A stretch of 64,000 bases of DNA from Actinacidiphila guanduensis (GTDB lineage: Bacteria > Actinomycetota > Actinomycetes > Streptomycetales > Streptomycetaceae), in the NCBI RefSeq assembly GCF_900103985.1, contig NZ_FNIE01000001.1, positions 386,466 to 450,465 of the forward strand. The letters run 5' to 3'. Position numbers and translations under genes: made by a program. Shown in pieces: positions 27,792 to 37,167 of the stretch. The notes under the pieces are model-generated. The model was not told the origin of the DNA, searched no databases, and saw nothing but the letters and a program-made list of their open reading frames with translations. Position 1 is the stretch's first letter. Every line of letters starts with the position of its first letter.

Positions 27792-27986
27792 GAAGGGTTC
27801 GCCTCCGAGTGCGGCTTCGGCTACGCCGACTCAACCACGCAGGTCGCCTTTTGGCGAGGGCGGCAACTCGCCGACGGGGTTCCCGTCTCGTCGCCGACTG
27901 CCGCACGGATTGGGCTTGTCGCGCAGTTCCCCGCGCCCCTGAAGTGATACGCCTCGCCCTCCGCGCCAAGAGCGAGGTGTCGCGGG

Positions 27987-30035
27987 CTACAGCGGGCGGA
28001 AGCCTATGACGGCGGCGTCGTCGCGGCGGTCGTCCACGCTGGCGAGCAGCCGCGCGCAGAGTTCGGTGAGGCCAAGGCCCGCCGCCCTGCACTCCTCCGC
28101 GAGAGCGGCCAGCGCGGACATGCCCTCGCCGATGTCGGTGCCCGGCACCTCGATCATGCCGTCGGTGTAGAGCAGAAGGACGTCGCCGGTGCGCAGCTCG
28201 TGGTGGCGGGTGGTGCGCGGCATCGCGGGAGCGACGCACAGCGGCAGGTCGGGACCCTCCTCGTCCAGGAAGCGCGGGGCGGCACCGGGGCGCAGGAGCA
28301 GCGGCGGCGGGTGCCCGGCGTTGGACCAGGCCGCGTGCCAGCGCCCGTCAGGGCCGGGGGCGAGCCCGGCGTGCACCATCGTGACCAGCGGCGCGATGCC
28401 GAGCCCGTCGGCGACCCGGTCCAGCTGGGCCAGCGACTCGGCGGGCGACTGCGGCCGGGAGCGGTCGTAGGCGATCACCCGCAGCATGCTGCGCAGCTGG
28501 CTCATGGCGGTGGCCGCGTCCAGGTCGTGGCCGGCGATGTCGCCGATGGTGAGGGTGACGCTGCCGTCGGGCAGCAGCAGCGCGTCGTACCAGTCGCCGC
28601 CGATCTCGGCGGTGCGGCTGGCCGGCTGGTAGTGGGCGGCGAGCTCGGCGCCGGGCACCCGCGGGGTGGCGGTGAGCAGGGCCCGCTGGAGGGTGAGCGC
28701 GGTGTGCCGGGTGCGCTGCAGCTCGATCGCCTGCCGCAGCGGCTCGCGCACCTCGTGCAGGATCTCGCCGAGCAGGGCGAGGTCGGCCCTGCCGGGCGGC
28801 GGGCTGTCGGCGCAGCCGGCCGCGCAGGCGAAGGCCACCACCGAGGAGTCGATGACGATCGGCACGATGGTCAGGCTGGTGGCGCGGGCGGCCCGCAGCC
28901 AGCGCCGCGACATCTCCGACAGGGCGCCCTCGGGCGGGTCGCCGGCGGGGAAGACCACCAGTTCGGTCCGCCGGCTCTCGATGACCTGCTGGGCGATGGC
29001 GCCCACGGTGTAGGGCCGGTTGGTGATCGGCGGCATGGGCGGCAGCCCGGTACGGGCGGTGGAGGCCACCCGGACGGCGGTGAGCGGGGTGTTCCTGCCG
29101 GTCATCCCCGGCGGGGGCAGCAGGAAGACCGCGCAGGCGTCGGTGAGGTCGGGGACGACGGCGGCGGCCACGGCGGCGAAGGCGTCGGGTACGTTGTCGG
29201 CCCCGGAGACGGTCGCCACCCGGGCCAGCAGCCGCTCGCGCAGCCGGTTGCGCCACTGGTCCTCGACGTCGGCGGTGGCGCCGATCCACTCCACGACCTC
29301 GCCCTCGCGCACCACGGGCACCGCCCGTGACTGCACGTGCCGGTACTGCCCGCTGGTGGTGCGCATCCGGAAGGTGCACACGAACATCGACGGCGTGCCC
29401 TCGGCCGCCTCCTGCCAGGTCCGCACCAGCCGGGCCCGGTCGTGCGGGTGCACCCCCTCCAGCCACGCCTCGTCGATCACCGGCCGCCAGGGCCGCCCGG
29501 TGAACTCCTCGAAGCCGCCGACCAGCTCGGTGATGCGCCCGTCCGGCGTCATCAGCCAGACGATCTGCGTCACCGCCGCCATCAGCGCCTCGTAGCGCTG
29601 CAGCGCCTGCTGCCGCTGCTCCAGCAGGCGCTCGGCGGCCTCGGCGGCGTCGACCTGGGCGGTGGTGTCCACGGCGACGGCGAGCACGCCGGGCCCGTAG
29701 CGGGAGACGACCGGGGAACAGCTGTACATGAAGTGCCGGCGGCCGGGCGCGCCGGGGAAGGTGCCCTCGGTGGTGCGCGGCGTGACCACCTGGCGGGCGG
29801 TACGGTCGCGGTAGACCTGGTCGAGCATGCTGACGAAGCGGGCCGCGTTGGGTTCGGTGAAGACCTCCGCGCAGGGCGCGCCCTTGGTGCGCGGGCCGAA
29901 CAGCGCCCTGAAGGCGTCGTTGTAGTAGACGAGACGGTGGTCGGAGCCCGCGGTCAGCGCGACGGCCACGATGGCGCGGTCGAACACCTCGGGTTCGAGC
30001 TCGGGCACGCCCACGTCGCTGCCGGTCCGCGTCAT
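27987..30035 (-). CDS. PAS/GAF SpoIIE-type serine phosphatase
   Basis: A 682-residue signalling protein. Two PAS domains (about 10-130 and 150-280, the second with WRPVIDEAWLEGVHPHDR) are followed by a GAF domain (about 290-450) and a C-terminal PP2C/SpoIIE phosphatase with the metal-binding GDIAGHDLDAATAMSQLRSMLR and TDGMIE motifs. Such proteins dephosphorylate anti-sigma antagonists and so release SigB/SigF-type sigma factors; the SigB/SigF gene in this window is a possible but unproved target. The ATG at 30035 avoids a Arg-rich upstream extension. Confidence 0.87.
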   Translation of the reverse strand: MTRTGSDVGVPELEPEVFDRAIVAVALTAGSDHRLVYYNDAFRALFGPRTKGAPCAEVFTEPNAARFVSMLDQVYRDRTARQVVTPRTTEGTFPGAPGRRHFMYSCSPVVSRYGPGVLAVAVDTTAQVDAAEAAERLLEQRQQALQRYEALMAAVTQIVWLMTPDGRITELVGGFEEFTGRPWRPVIDEAWLEGVHPHDRARLVRTWQEAAEGTPSMFVCTFRMRTTSGQYRHVQSRAVPVVREGEVVEWIGATADVEDQWRNRLRERLLARVATVSGADNVPDAFAAVAAAVVPDLTDACAVFLLPPPGMTGRNTPLTAVRVASTARTGLPPMPPITNRPYTVGAIAQQVIESRRTELVVFPAGDPPEGALSEMSRRWLRAARATSLTIVPIVIDSSVVAFACAAGCADSPPPGRADLALLGEILHEVREPLRQAIELQRTRHTALTLQRALLTATPRVPGAELAAHYQPASRTAEIGGDWYDALLLPDGSVTLTIGDIAGHDLDAATAMSQLRSMLRVIAYDRSRPQSPAESLAQLDRVADGLGIAPLVTMVHAGLAPGPDGRWHAAWSNAGHPPPLLLRPGAAPRFLDEEGPDLPLCVAPAMPRTTRHHELRTGDVLLLYTDGMIEVPGTDIGEGMSALAALAEECRAAGLGLTELCARLLASVDDRRDDAAVIGFRPL

Positions 30036-30247
30036 CCTCCGATCATCGCGCGGGCGGCGCCGCCAGTCGCGCCGAACACGTCGGCCCGCCGGCACCACGC
30101 CGGGCGGCCCTGACCGGTCCGGGCCGCACCCGGACGGCGGAGGGGGGGTGTGCGGGCGGCGGCGGCCGGGCAGGCGCCGGGGAGCCGCGAAAGCCCGCCG
30201 CCGCTACCGTGGGGGCGGGGCCACGTACACGCAAGGAAGTCAGGCAT

Positions 30248-31093
30248 ATGAGCGCAGCGCCCGTCATTCCCGACATCACCCTCAACAACGGCGTGACCAT
30301 CCCGCAGCTCGGCTTCGGGGTGTTCCAGATCGAGCCGAAGGACACCAAGGCGGCCGTGCTGGCCGCGCTGGAGACCGGCTACCGGCACATCGACACCGCG
30401 GAGATGTACGGCAACGAGAAGCAGGTCGGGCAGGCGGTCGCCGAGTCCGGCCTGAAGCGCTCGGACGTCTTCGTCACCAGCAAGCTGAACAACGGCTACC
30501 ACGCCCACGCCCAGGCACTCGCCGCGTTCGACCGCACCCTGGACGACCTCGGGATGGAGCAACTGGACCTGTTCCTCGTCCACTGGCCGCTGCCGGGCAT
30601 CGGGGACTACACCGAGACCTGGCGGGCGATGGAGGAGATCCTCGCCTCCGGGCGGGTCCGGGCGATCGGCGTGTCGAACTTCCAGACCGCCCACCTCGAC
30701 CGGCTCTTCCAGGAGACCTCGGTGGTGCCCGCGGTCAACCAGATCGAGGTGCACCCCTACCTGGTCCAGGACGAACTGCGCGAGTTCGACGCCCGGCACG
30801 GCATCGCCACCCAGGCGTGGTCGCCGATCGCGCAGGGCAAGGTGCTCGACGACCCGGTGATCACCGCCATCGCCGGGCGGCTCGGCCGCAGCCCCGCCCA
30901 GGTGGTGCTGCGCTGGCACATCCAGCGCGGCGACATCGTCTTCCCCAAGTCGGTCACACGGGCGCGGATCGAGGAGAACATCCGGATCTTCGACTTCGAG
31001 CTGACCGAGGACGATCTGGCGCGGATCACCGCGCTGGACCGCGGCGAGCGCACCGGTCCGGACCCGGACACCTTCAACTGGGTGCCGGCGTAG
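30248..31093 (+). CDS. Aldo/keto reductase
   Basis: A 281-residue NADPH-dependent (alpha/beta)8 reductase. The catalytic set is visible: Asp and Tyr in DTAEMYGNE, Lys in VTSKLNNG, His in LVHWPLP. IGVSNFQ and the C-terminal FPKSVTRARIEENIRIFDFEL cofactor motif are present. An AAGGAAG ribosome site precedes the ATG. Related to 2,5-diketo-gluconate reductases; natural substrate unknown. Confidence 0.92.
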   Translation: MSAAPVIPDITLNNGVTIPQLGFGVFQIEPKDTKAAVLAALETGYRHIDTAEMYGNEKQVGQAVAESGLKRSDVFVTSKLNNGYHAHAQALAAFDRTLDDLGMEQLDLFLVHWPLPGIGDYTETWRAMEEILASGRVRAIGVSNFQTAHLDRLFQETSVVPAVNQIEVHPYLVQDELREFDARHGIATQAWSPIAQGKVLDDPVITAIAGRLGRSPAQVVLRWHIQRGDIVFPKSVTRARIEENIRIFDFELTEDDLARITALDRGERTGPDPDTFNWVPA

Positions 31094-31313
31094 GACCTGT
31101 CCGACCGGCGGGACCCCGCCGCGCTCGACCTGATCGCCGCGGCCGACAGCGGCGAGAAGCGGGTGGCACGCGCCCCTGTGTCCGGCACATCCTGCCCGGC
31201 CGCCGGGCCCTCCCGGAGAGGCACGCGCACCGCGTCGCCGGTCGTCGGCGCGGGCGGTTCATCCCGCGAACGGCCGCCCAGGGCCGGGAGCACGTGGGGG
31301 CGTCCCGATCCGC

Positions 31314-32534
31314 TCAGCCGACGTGGGCGCCTTTGCCCAGTACGACGACCCCGGCCGCCGAGACCGCGTACAGCTCGCGGTCCCGGTCGGGGTTGACGCC
31401 GATGGTCGCGCCCGGCGGCACGTCCACGTTCTTGTCCAGCACCGCGCCCCGGACGATCGCGCCGCGGCCGACCCGTACGTTGTCGTGCAGCACCGAGCCC
31501 TGGATCACCGCGCCGGGGTCGATCACGACGCCCGGGGAGAGCACCGAGCGGGTGACCTGGCCGCGGATGACGCAGCCTGGGCTGACCACCGACTCCACGG
31601 CGATGCCGCCGGCGGCGATCTTCGCGGGCGGCAGCGAGCCGGGATTGGTGTGGATGGGCCAGGCGCGGTTGTAGAGGCTGAAGGCGGGGCGGTCGGAGAT
31701 CAGGTCCATGTGGGCGTCGTAATAGGCGTCCAGGGTGCCGACGTCGCGCCAGTAGCCGTGGTCGCGGGCGGTCTCGCCGGGCACGTGGTTGGTGTCGAAG
31801 TCGTAGACCTGCGCGGCGCCCTCCGCGGTGAGCCGGGGCAGGATGCTGCCGCCCATGTCGTGCACGGACTGCGGGTCCTTGGCGTCCTCGTGCAGCGCCT
31901 CCACCAGCGCCTTGGTGGTGAAGAGGTAGTTGCCCATGGAGGCGAAGACGTGGTCGGGGTCGCCGGGCAGGCCGGGCGGGTCGGCCGGCTTCTCCAGGAA
32001 CCGCTCGACCTGTGTGCCGTCGGCGCCGGGGGTGATGACGCCGAAGCCCGACGCCTCGGTCCTGGGCACCTTGATGCCTGCGACCGTCACCCCGGCGCCG
32101 CCCTCGATGTGCTGCTCCAGCATCTGCCGCGGGTCCATCCGGTAGACGTGGTCGGCGCCGAACACCGCGATGTAGTCGGGCTGTTCGTCGTGCACGAGGT
32201 TGAGCGACTGCAGGATGGCGTCCGCGCTGCCCAGGTACCAGCGCGGGCCGAGCCGCTGCTGGGCGGGCACGGGCGTGACGTAGTTGCCCAGCAGGCTGGA
32301 CATCCGCCAGGTCGTGGTCACATGCCGGTCGAGGCTGTGCGACTTGTACTGGGTGAGGACGCAGATCCGCAGGATGCCGCCGTTCACCAGGTTGGACAGC
32401 ACGAAGTCCACCAGCCGGTAGGTGCCGCCGAACGGCACCGCCGGTTTGGCCCGGTCCGCGGTCAGCGGCATCAGCCGCTTGCCCGCGCCGCCGGCCAGGA
32501 CTATGCCCAGGACCGAAGGTCCGCCACCGCGCAT
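31314..32534 (-). CDS. glgC: Glucose-1-phosphate adenylyltransferase
   Basis: A 406-residue ADP-glucose pyrophosphorylase: nucleotidyltransferase domain with [26 protein letters not shown], the [11 protein letters not shown] metal site, FLEKP sugar-phosphate motif, and a C-terminal left-handed beta-helix. It makes ADP-glucose for glycogen or, in actinomycetes, for GlgA/GlgM and the GlgE pathway. It follows glgA by 84 bp on the same strand. The ATG at 32534 is chosen from the position of the first conserved residues. Confidence 0.95.
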   Translation of the reverse strand: MRGGGPSVLGIVLAGGAGKRLMPLTADRAKPAVPFGGTYRLVDFVLSNLVNGGILRICVLTQYKSHSLDRHVTTTWRMSSLLGNYVTPVPAQQRLGPRWYLGSADAILQSLNLVHDEQPDYIAVFGADHVYRMDPRQMLEQHIEGGAGVTVAGIKVPRTEASGFGVITPGADGTQVERFLEKPADPPGLPGDPDHVFASMGNYLFTTKALVEALHEDAKDPQSVHDMGGSILPRLTAEGAAQVYDFDTNHVPGETARDHGYWRDVGTLDAYYDAHMDLISDRPAFSLYNRAWPIHTNPGSLPPAKIAAGGIAVESVVSPGCVIRGQVTRSVLSPGVVIDPGAVIQGSVLHDNVRVGRGAIVRGAVLDKNVDVPPGATIGVNPDRDRELYAVSAAGVVVLGKGAHVG

Positions 32535-32618
32535 CGACGCCCCCTGTTTCGTTCGAAGATGGGTGTTCCCTGTGCCCTGCACCGCCGCCGTGCCGTGGCG
32601 CGGCCGGCCCGGTTCCCG

Positions 32619-33797
32619 TCAGGCGGAGCCCGGTGGGAGGAGCCGTGCGTACAGCTCGGCGGTGCGGCGGGCCACGGTGTCCCAGCCGAACTCGGTCTCC
32701 GCGCGCTCGCGTCCGGCCTCGCCCATCCGCTCGGCGGCCGCCGGATCGCCGAGCACCCGGTCCAGCGCCTGCGCCAGGCCCGCCTCGAACTCCTCGGCGT
32801 GGCCCTCGCGGTGGGGCACGAGCAGCCCGGTGACGCCGTCCTCGACCACCTCGGGGATGCCGCCGACCGCCGAGGCGACCACCGCGGTGCCGCACGCCAT
32901 CGCCTCCAGGTTGACGATGCCCAGCGGCTCGTAGACCGAGGGGCAGACGAACACCGAGGCGTGGCTGAGCAGTTGGACGACGGCGGGGCGCGGCAGCATC
33001 GCCGGGATCCAGTGCACGCCGTCGCGCACCGCGCTCAGTTCGTCGAACAGCGCCCGGAACTCCCGGTCCAGGGCGGGGGTGTCGGGCGCGCCCGCGCACA
33101 GCACGAGCTGGGCGGCCGGGTCGATGGAGCGGGCCGCGCGCAGCAGGTGCGGGACGCCCTTCTGGCGGGTGATGCGGCCGACGAAGAGCACGTAGGGGCG
33201 CTTGGGGTCGATGCCGATGCGCTCCAGGACGTCGGTGCCGGGGTCGGGGCGGTAGGCGGCGGTGTCGATGCCGTTGCGGATGACGTGCACGCGGGCCGGG
33301 TCCAGTGACGGGTAGCAGGCGAGGATGTCGCCGCGCATGCCGTCGGAGACGGCGACCACCGCGTCGGCGGACTCCATCGCGGTCCGCTCGGCCCAGCTGG
33401 ACAGCGCGTACCCGCCGCCGAGTTGCTCGGCCTTCCAGGGGCGCAGCGGCTCCAGCGAGTGGGCGGTCAGCACGTGCGGTATGCCGTGGAGCAGTTTGCC
33501 GAGGTGGCCGGCGAGGTTGGCGTACCAGGTGTGGGAGTGCAGCAGGTCGCGGCCCTGCAGCCCGGCGGCCATCTGCAGGTCCACACCGAAGGTGCGCAGC
33601 GCGTCATTGGCGCCGTCCAGGACGGCTGGGGGCTTGTGCCGTACGACGCCGGGGTCGCCCGGGTCGCCGCCCTCGCCCCAGCAGTGCACCTCGAGGTCGA
33701 GCAGCGCCCGCAACTCGCGGGCCAGGAACTCGACGTGGACACCGGCGCCGCCGTAGACGTCCGGCGGGTACTCCCGGGTCAGCAGTCCGACCTTCAC
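32619..33797 (-). CDS. glgA: Glycogen synthase, actinobacterial GlgA/GlgM type
   Basis: A 392-residue GT4-fold enzyme. It starts KVGLLTREYPPDVYGGAGVHVEFLARELR, with FVGRITRQKGVPHLLRA and the EPLGIVNLEAMACGTAVVASAVGGIPEVV C-terminal motif. This family uses ADP-glucose; in mycobacteria the homologue makes maltose-1-phosphate with glucose-1-phosphate as acceptor. GTG 33797 has GGGAGG upstream. First gene of a glgA-glgC pair. Confidence 0.93.
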   Translation of the reverse strand: MKVGLLTREYPPDVYGGAGVHVEFLARELRALLDLEVHCWGEGGDPGDPGVVRHKPPAVLDGANDALRTFGVDLQMAAGLQGRDLLHSHTWYANLAGHLGKLLHGIPHVLTAHSLEPLRPWKAEQLGGGYALSSWAERTAMESADAVVAVSDGMRGDILACYPSLDPARVHVIRNGIDTAAYRPDPGTDVLERIGIDPKRPYVLFVGRITRQKGVPHLLRAARSIDPAAQLVLCAGAPDTPALDREFRALFDELSAVRDGVHWIPAMLPRPAVVQLLSHASVFVCPSVYEPLGIVNLEAMACGTAVVASAVGGIPEVVEDGVTGLLVPHREGHAEEFEAGLAQALDRVLGDPAAAERMGEAGRERAETEFGWDTVARRTAELYARLLPPGSA

Positions 33798-34208
33798 GCG
33801 GCCTCCCGCTTCTCGGCACCGATGTCGGATGACAACTGTGCTCCTTGCCTTCCCCTGATGGAGACAGGGATACACCGCCGGACCCGACCTGTTCTGCCCA
33901 GGTCCGAGTCGGCCCCGGTACGGGTGAGCGCTCTCCCGGTTGGCACGTGTTTCGGCCATGCACGCGCGGTCGCCGCCCGGCTGCCGTACGCCACCGGACG
34001 GCGGCCCGGCGCGGCCAGTGGTGCGGTGGGGGACAGCGGCGACGGCTGGGTACGGATGGACGTGGATGCAAGGGGTCCCGGCGAAGCACAATCGCAACCC
34101 GTCCGGGGCAATATGGCCGTTCCCGCCCGTGCGGGACCCTGCAGGAATGACGCTTTCCTGACGGCTGCCGCCGCCCGTTGCCGGGCACACACCAAAGGGA
34201 ACGAGACC
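33798..34208. other. Divergent region between glgA and the GNAT gene
   Basis: No gene is supported on either strand. It should carry promoters for glgA leftward and the GNAT gene rightward. I saw no clear operator. Confidence 0.4.
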
Positions 34209-34769
34209 GTGACCACCACCCCCCACTCCCCCGCACCCCTGCCGCTGCGCGTCGGGGAGCGGTTGGCACTGGCGCCGGCCCGGGAGGACATGATGCAGGA
34301 GTACCACCGGTGGGAGACCGACCCGGCGACCGTCGTCGGTTTCGGTGCCCGCTGGCCGGTGTCCTGGGACGTCTTCCGGGCCCGTTTCCTCAGCAGCCAC
34401 ACCTCGGCCCACTACCAGCTCTTCGAAGTGGTCACCGCCGATGGGGCGGAGCCGGTCGGCACCACCGCGCTCAATGTCGACCAGGCCGTCAACACCGCGG
34501 AGTTCACCCTCGTGATCGCCCCGGAGCACCGCGGCCGGGGCTATGCCGCCGAGGCCACCGGACTCACCCTCGACTGGGCTTTCGCCATCGCCTCGCTCAG
34601 CGCGGTGTGGCTGGAGGTCCTCGCTCCGCACACCGCCGCCGTCAACGCCTACCTCAAGGCCGGATTCCGCCCGGCCGGCCGTCTGCGCAGTGCGGGACTG
34701 TGGCAGGGCCGGCGGGTGGACAAGCTGCTCCTGGACTGTGTGGCCGACGACCTGGCAGAAAAGAGGTGA
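34209..34769 (+). CDS. GNAT-family N-acetyltransferase (RimJ/RimL-like)
   Basis: A 186-residue acetyltransferase. The acetyl-CoA binding motif IAPEHRGRGYAAEATGLTLDWAF and the C-terminal LEVLAPHTAAVNAYLKAGFRPAGRLR block are typical of the RimJ/RimL group that modifies N-terminal or small amines. GTG 34209 has AAGGGA upstream. Its last codons, AAG AGG TGA, overlap the ribosome site of the 27-residue peptide gene that follows, so the two are translationally linked. Confidence 0.87.
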   Translation: MTTTPHSPAPLPLRVGERLALAPAREDMMQEYHRWETDPATVVGFGARWPVSWDVFRARFLSSHTSAHYQLFEVVTADGAEPVGTTALNVDQAVNTAEFTLVIAPEHRGRGYAAEATGLTLDWAFAIASLSAVWLEVLAPHTAAVNAYLKAGFRPAGRLRSAGLWQGRRVDKLLLDCVADDLAEKR

Positions 34770-34775
34770 TCCGCG

Positions 34776-34859
34776 ATGTCGTGCCCCAACGTGAACTGCC
34801 GCAAGGGCGGCTGCACCACCGACCCGCGCCCCGAGCGCCCCGCCCCCACCGGCAAGTAG
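34776..34859 (+). CDS. 27-residue cysteine-containing peptide, unrecognised
   Basis: Encodes MSCPNVNCRKGGCTTDPRPE followed by RPAPTGK. Three cysteines (3, 8, 13) lie in the first half and the second half is Pro/Arg-rich. Evidence that it is real: a near-ideal AGAGGTGAT ribosome site 6 bases upstream, all 26 codons after the start end in G or C, and tight coupling to the GNAT gene. No leader-like signal or known RiPP family is apparent. It could be a metal-binding microprotein, a substrate of the acetyltransferase, or a peptide precursor; none of these is proved. Confidence 0.6.
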   Translation: MSCPNVNCRKGGCTTDPRPERPAPTGK

Positions 34860-34871
34860 CCCGCTGACCGC

Positions 34872-34904
34872 GTCCGGCGGTCCGGCCTCCTCCGCCCGCC
34901 GGAC
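34872..34904. terminator. Inverted repeat between convergent genes
   Basis: GTCCGGCGG (34872-34880) pairs with CCGCCGGAC (34896-34904) around a 15-base loop, between the peptide gene and the M56 peptidase gene. Confidence 0.55.
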
Positions 34905-34977
34905 GAACGGCAAGCAGGTGTGACGGCCGCGTGCGTACGGTGCCCTGGTGGTCGCCGTACGACCCGTGCGAGCCGCT

Positions 34978-35961
34978 TCAGCGCGAGCCGCGCTCGACGT
35001 GCACCGCTCCGTGGAACTCCTCGGGCAGCGCCTTGTGGACGGCCAGGCGCGGGGCCGGGGCCGCGGTCGCCGCCGCCGAGTCGAAGACGCGGTCGAGGCT
35101 GTCGGCGGCCTGGCCCAGGCTCGCGCAGCACACCACCGCCAGGCACGCGATCACCGCCACCAGGTCCCGGCGGCGCCGGGCGGGCGGCCGCAGCAGGGCC
35201 GTGACGCGCTCGGGCACCGGGCCGTTCGTCGCCGCGAGTCCCCGCGTGCGCGCCTCGCGGGAGGCCAGCGCGGCGCGGGCGATGGCCCGGGCCACCGTGG
35301 CGCGGTCGCGCACCGCCGCCACCGCGTCCTCGTCGGCCCACCGCTCCAGCGCGAAACCGCCCGAGCGCATCAGCGGCCGCAGCAGCGGGTGGAGCGCGGC
35401 CGAGAGCCGGAAGACCAGCAGGAACACGTGGTGCCGGTGGGCGAGGTGCGCCCGCTCGTGCGCGAGCAGGGCGTGCCGCTCGCCCGCCGGCAGGACCCGC
35501 AGCATCCCGGAGGACACCACGATCCGCCCGGGGCTGCCCGGCAGCGCGAAGGCGGCGGGCACCGGGTCGTCCAGGACCGTCAGGCCGCCCGCGTCCGGCA
35601 GGCCGCGGCACTCGCGCCAGGCCGCCGCCAGCTCCCGCATCCCGCGCCACAGGGCGAGCAGCAGCGCCCCCGTGCACACCACGACGGCGAGCACGCAGGC
35701 CGCGGCGACGGGCCGCTCCACGGGGGTGTCGGCCGCGAGCAGGTGCGGCGACCAGCGGCCCTCGGCCGCGACCTGCGGGATCTGCGCGACCAGGGTGAAG
35801 CCGAGCATGCCCAGCACCGTGGCCCACGCGCCCGCGGCCACCACGGCGGCGGTCAGCAGCGTCCAGGCGGCCGTACGGGGCGGCAGCCGCCGGCCGGCCG
35901 GGGGCGCCAGCACCGCGAGCAGCACGCTCGCCGCCAGCGGCAGGTAGAAGCTGATCCCCAC
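34978..35961 (-). CDS. M56-family membrane metallopeptidase (BlaR1-like)
   Basis: A 327-residue protein with about four membrane helices and the zinc protease motif HERAH at residues 168-172, with a downstream ERWADEDA ligand region. It resembles the membrane protease part of BlaR1/MecR1 but lacks the C-terminal penicillin-binding sensor domain. One base separates it from the BlaI-type gene, its presumed substrate: on an envelope signal the protease would inactivate the repressor. Confidence 0.88.
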   Translation of the reverse strand: MGISFYLPLAASVLLAVLAPPAGRRLPPRTAAWTLLTAAVVAAGAWATVLGMLGFTLVAQIPQVAAEGRWSPHLLAADTPVERPVAAACVLAVVVCTGALLLALWRGMRELAAAWRECRGLPDAGGLTVLDDPVPAAFALPGSPGRIVVSSGMLRVLPAGERHALLAHERAHLAHRHHVFLLVFRLSAALHPLLRPLMRSGGFALERWADEDAVAAVRDRATVARAIARAALASREARTRGLAATNGPVPERVTALLRPPARRRRDLVAVIACLAVVCCASLGQAADSLDRVFDSAAATAAPAPRLAVHKALPEEFHGAVHVERGSR

Positions 35962-35962
35962 G

Positions 35963-36349
35963 TCAGTCCGCCGCGGACCCGCGCAGGAGCCGCTCCAGCA
36001 CCCGCTCGTCCTCCTCGGACAGCTCCGAGACGAAGCGGGCGAGCACCGCCGCGCGGTCGCCGCCCTGCGCGAGCAGGTCGTGCATGCCGGCGGCCGCGTA
36101 CCCGGCCGCGTCGCGCACCGGCGCGTACAGGTGGGCCCGCCCGGAGCGCTGCCGGGTGACCAGGCCCTTGTCGTGCAGGCGGGTGAGGATGGTGAGCACG
36201 GTGGTGTACGCCGGGTCGCCCGCGAGCTGGTCGCGCACCGCGCCGGCGCCGAGCGGCTCCCCGGCCGCCCACAGCGCGGCCAGGACCTCGCCCTCCAGCT
36301 TGCCCGGTGCCCTGCGGCCCTGGCGTCCTCCCTCTGCTGCCGGCTCCAC
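35963..36349 (-). CDS. BlaI/MecI/CopY-family repressor
   Basis: A 128-residue winged-helix repressor: GKLEGEVLAALWAAGEPLGAGAVRDQL, then YTTVLTILTRLHDKGLVTRQRSGRAHLYAPV, as in BlaI, and a C-terminal dimerisation helix set. GTG 36349 has GGAGG upstream. It is cotranscribed with the M56 peptidase. A TACTAC-N4-TGTAG dyad lies 31 bp upstream of its start, and the same dyad is upstream of the neighbouring glycosyltransferase operon. Confidence 0.9.
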   Translation of the reverse strand: MEPAAEGGRQGRRAPGKLEGEVLAALWAAGEPLGAGAVRDQLAGDPAYTTVLTILTRLHDKGLVTRQRSGRAHLYAPVRDAAGYAAAGMHDLLAQGGDRAAVLARFVSELSEEDERVLERLLRGSAAD

Positions 36350-36379
36350 TCGTCCTCCGCTCCTCGGTCCGCCCCACGG

Positions 36380-36394
36380 TACTACGGGGTGTAG
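36380..36394. promoter_or_regulatory. Candidate BlaI box at the blaI promoter
   Basis: TACTAC-GGGG-TGTAG, 31 bp before the BlaI start and overlapping the stop codon of the deacetylase gene. TACA/TGTA-type dyads are the usual BlaI/MecI operators, and the spacing equals that of the site at 38794. Confidence 0.5.
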
Positions 36395-37167
36395 AAGACC
36401 ACCGGGCGGTGACCGCGCCAGCCGGCCGGCGGCTGCGGGGCGTGGTCGCGCAGCGGTCCGGCGGCCCAGCCGCGCTCGGCGACCGTGTCGAGGAGGCGGG
36501 GCAGGGCGCCCAGGGTGTTGCGCCAGGAGCCGGTGGCGGAGGTGCAGTCGGAGTCGTGCAGCAGGATGGTGCCGCCGCCGCGCAGGTCCCGCAGCACTGT
36601 GTCGTGGATGCTGCGGGGTGTGGCGCGGGCCCGCCAGTCCCGGCCCCAGGCGGTCCACAGCACCGGGGTCAGGCCGAGCCGGCGGCAGGCCAGGTGGGCG
36701 GCGGTGCTCATCACGCCGTAGGGCGGGCGGAACAGGCGGGGCTCGGTGCCGCTCAGCGCGCCGACCATGTCGCGGGCGCGGGCCAGGTCGTCGTACACCG
36801 CGCGGGCACCACGCAGGGCGAGCGGCCGGTGCAGCCATCCGTGCACGGCGATCTCGTGCCCGGCGTCGGCCAATTCCCGCACCAGGCCGGGCGAGCGGGC
36901 GGCCATCGAGCCGAGCAGGAAGAAGGTCGCCGTGGTGCGGCGCTGCTCCAGCAGCCGCAGGAAGTGCGGGGTGGACAGGTGGTCGGGCCCGTCGTCGAAG
37001 GTGAGCGCGACGTGGTCGGGGCGGCCCTGCCCGGACAGGTGCGGCAGCAGCCGGGTCCGTAGGGGTCCGAGCGCGCTGAGCGCGGGCGCGGCATGCGCGG
37101 CGGCGAGCAGCGGGAGGGCGGCGGCGCCGACCCGCAGCGCGGCCCGCCCGGTGGTGCGGGCGCTCAC
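36382..37167 (-). CDS. Polysaccharide deacetylase family protein
   Basis: A 261-residue NodB-domain (CE4) protein. An N-terminal hydrophobic segment suggests a signal or anchor; the metal-binding motifs are TFDDGPD and HGWLH, followed by RFRPPYG-like LFRPPYG and LLHDSD. It probably removes acetyl groups from an envelope or cell-wall glycan. Its ATG overlaps the last codons of the glycosyltransferase gene by 4 bases, so the two form an operon. Confidence 0.9.
   Translation of the reverse strand: MSARTTGRAALRVGAAALPLLAAAHAAPALSALGPLRTRLLPHLSGQGRPDHVALTFDDGPDHLSTPHFLRLLEQRRTTATFFLLGSMAARSPGLVRELADAGHEIAVHGWLHRPLALRGARAVYDDLARARDMVGALSGTEPRLFRPPYGVMSTAAHLACRRLGLTPVLWTAWGRDWRARATPRSIHDTVLRDLRGGGTILLHDSDCTSATGSWRNTLGALPRLLDTVAERGWAAGPLRDHAPQPPAGWRGHRPVVFYTP

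Noticed and set aside
31094..31160. Codon-like continuation after the aldo/keto reductase stop (DLSDRRDPAALDLIAAADSGEKR)
   Set aside because: The AKR is complete at its stop; this may be read-through shadow or an old gene end, with no independent support.
33940..34161. Possible 73-codon gene between glgA and GNAT
   Set aside because: Mixed codon bias, no ribosome site, low-complexity protein.
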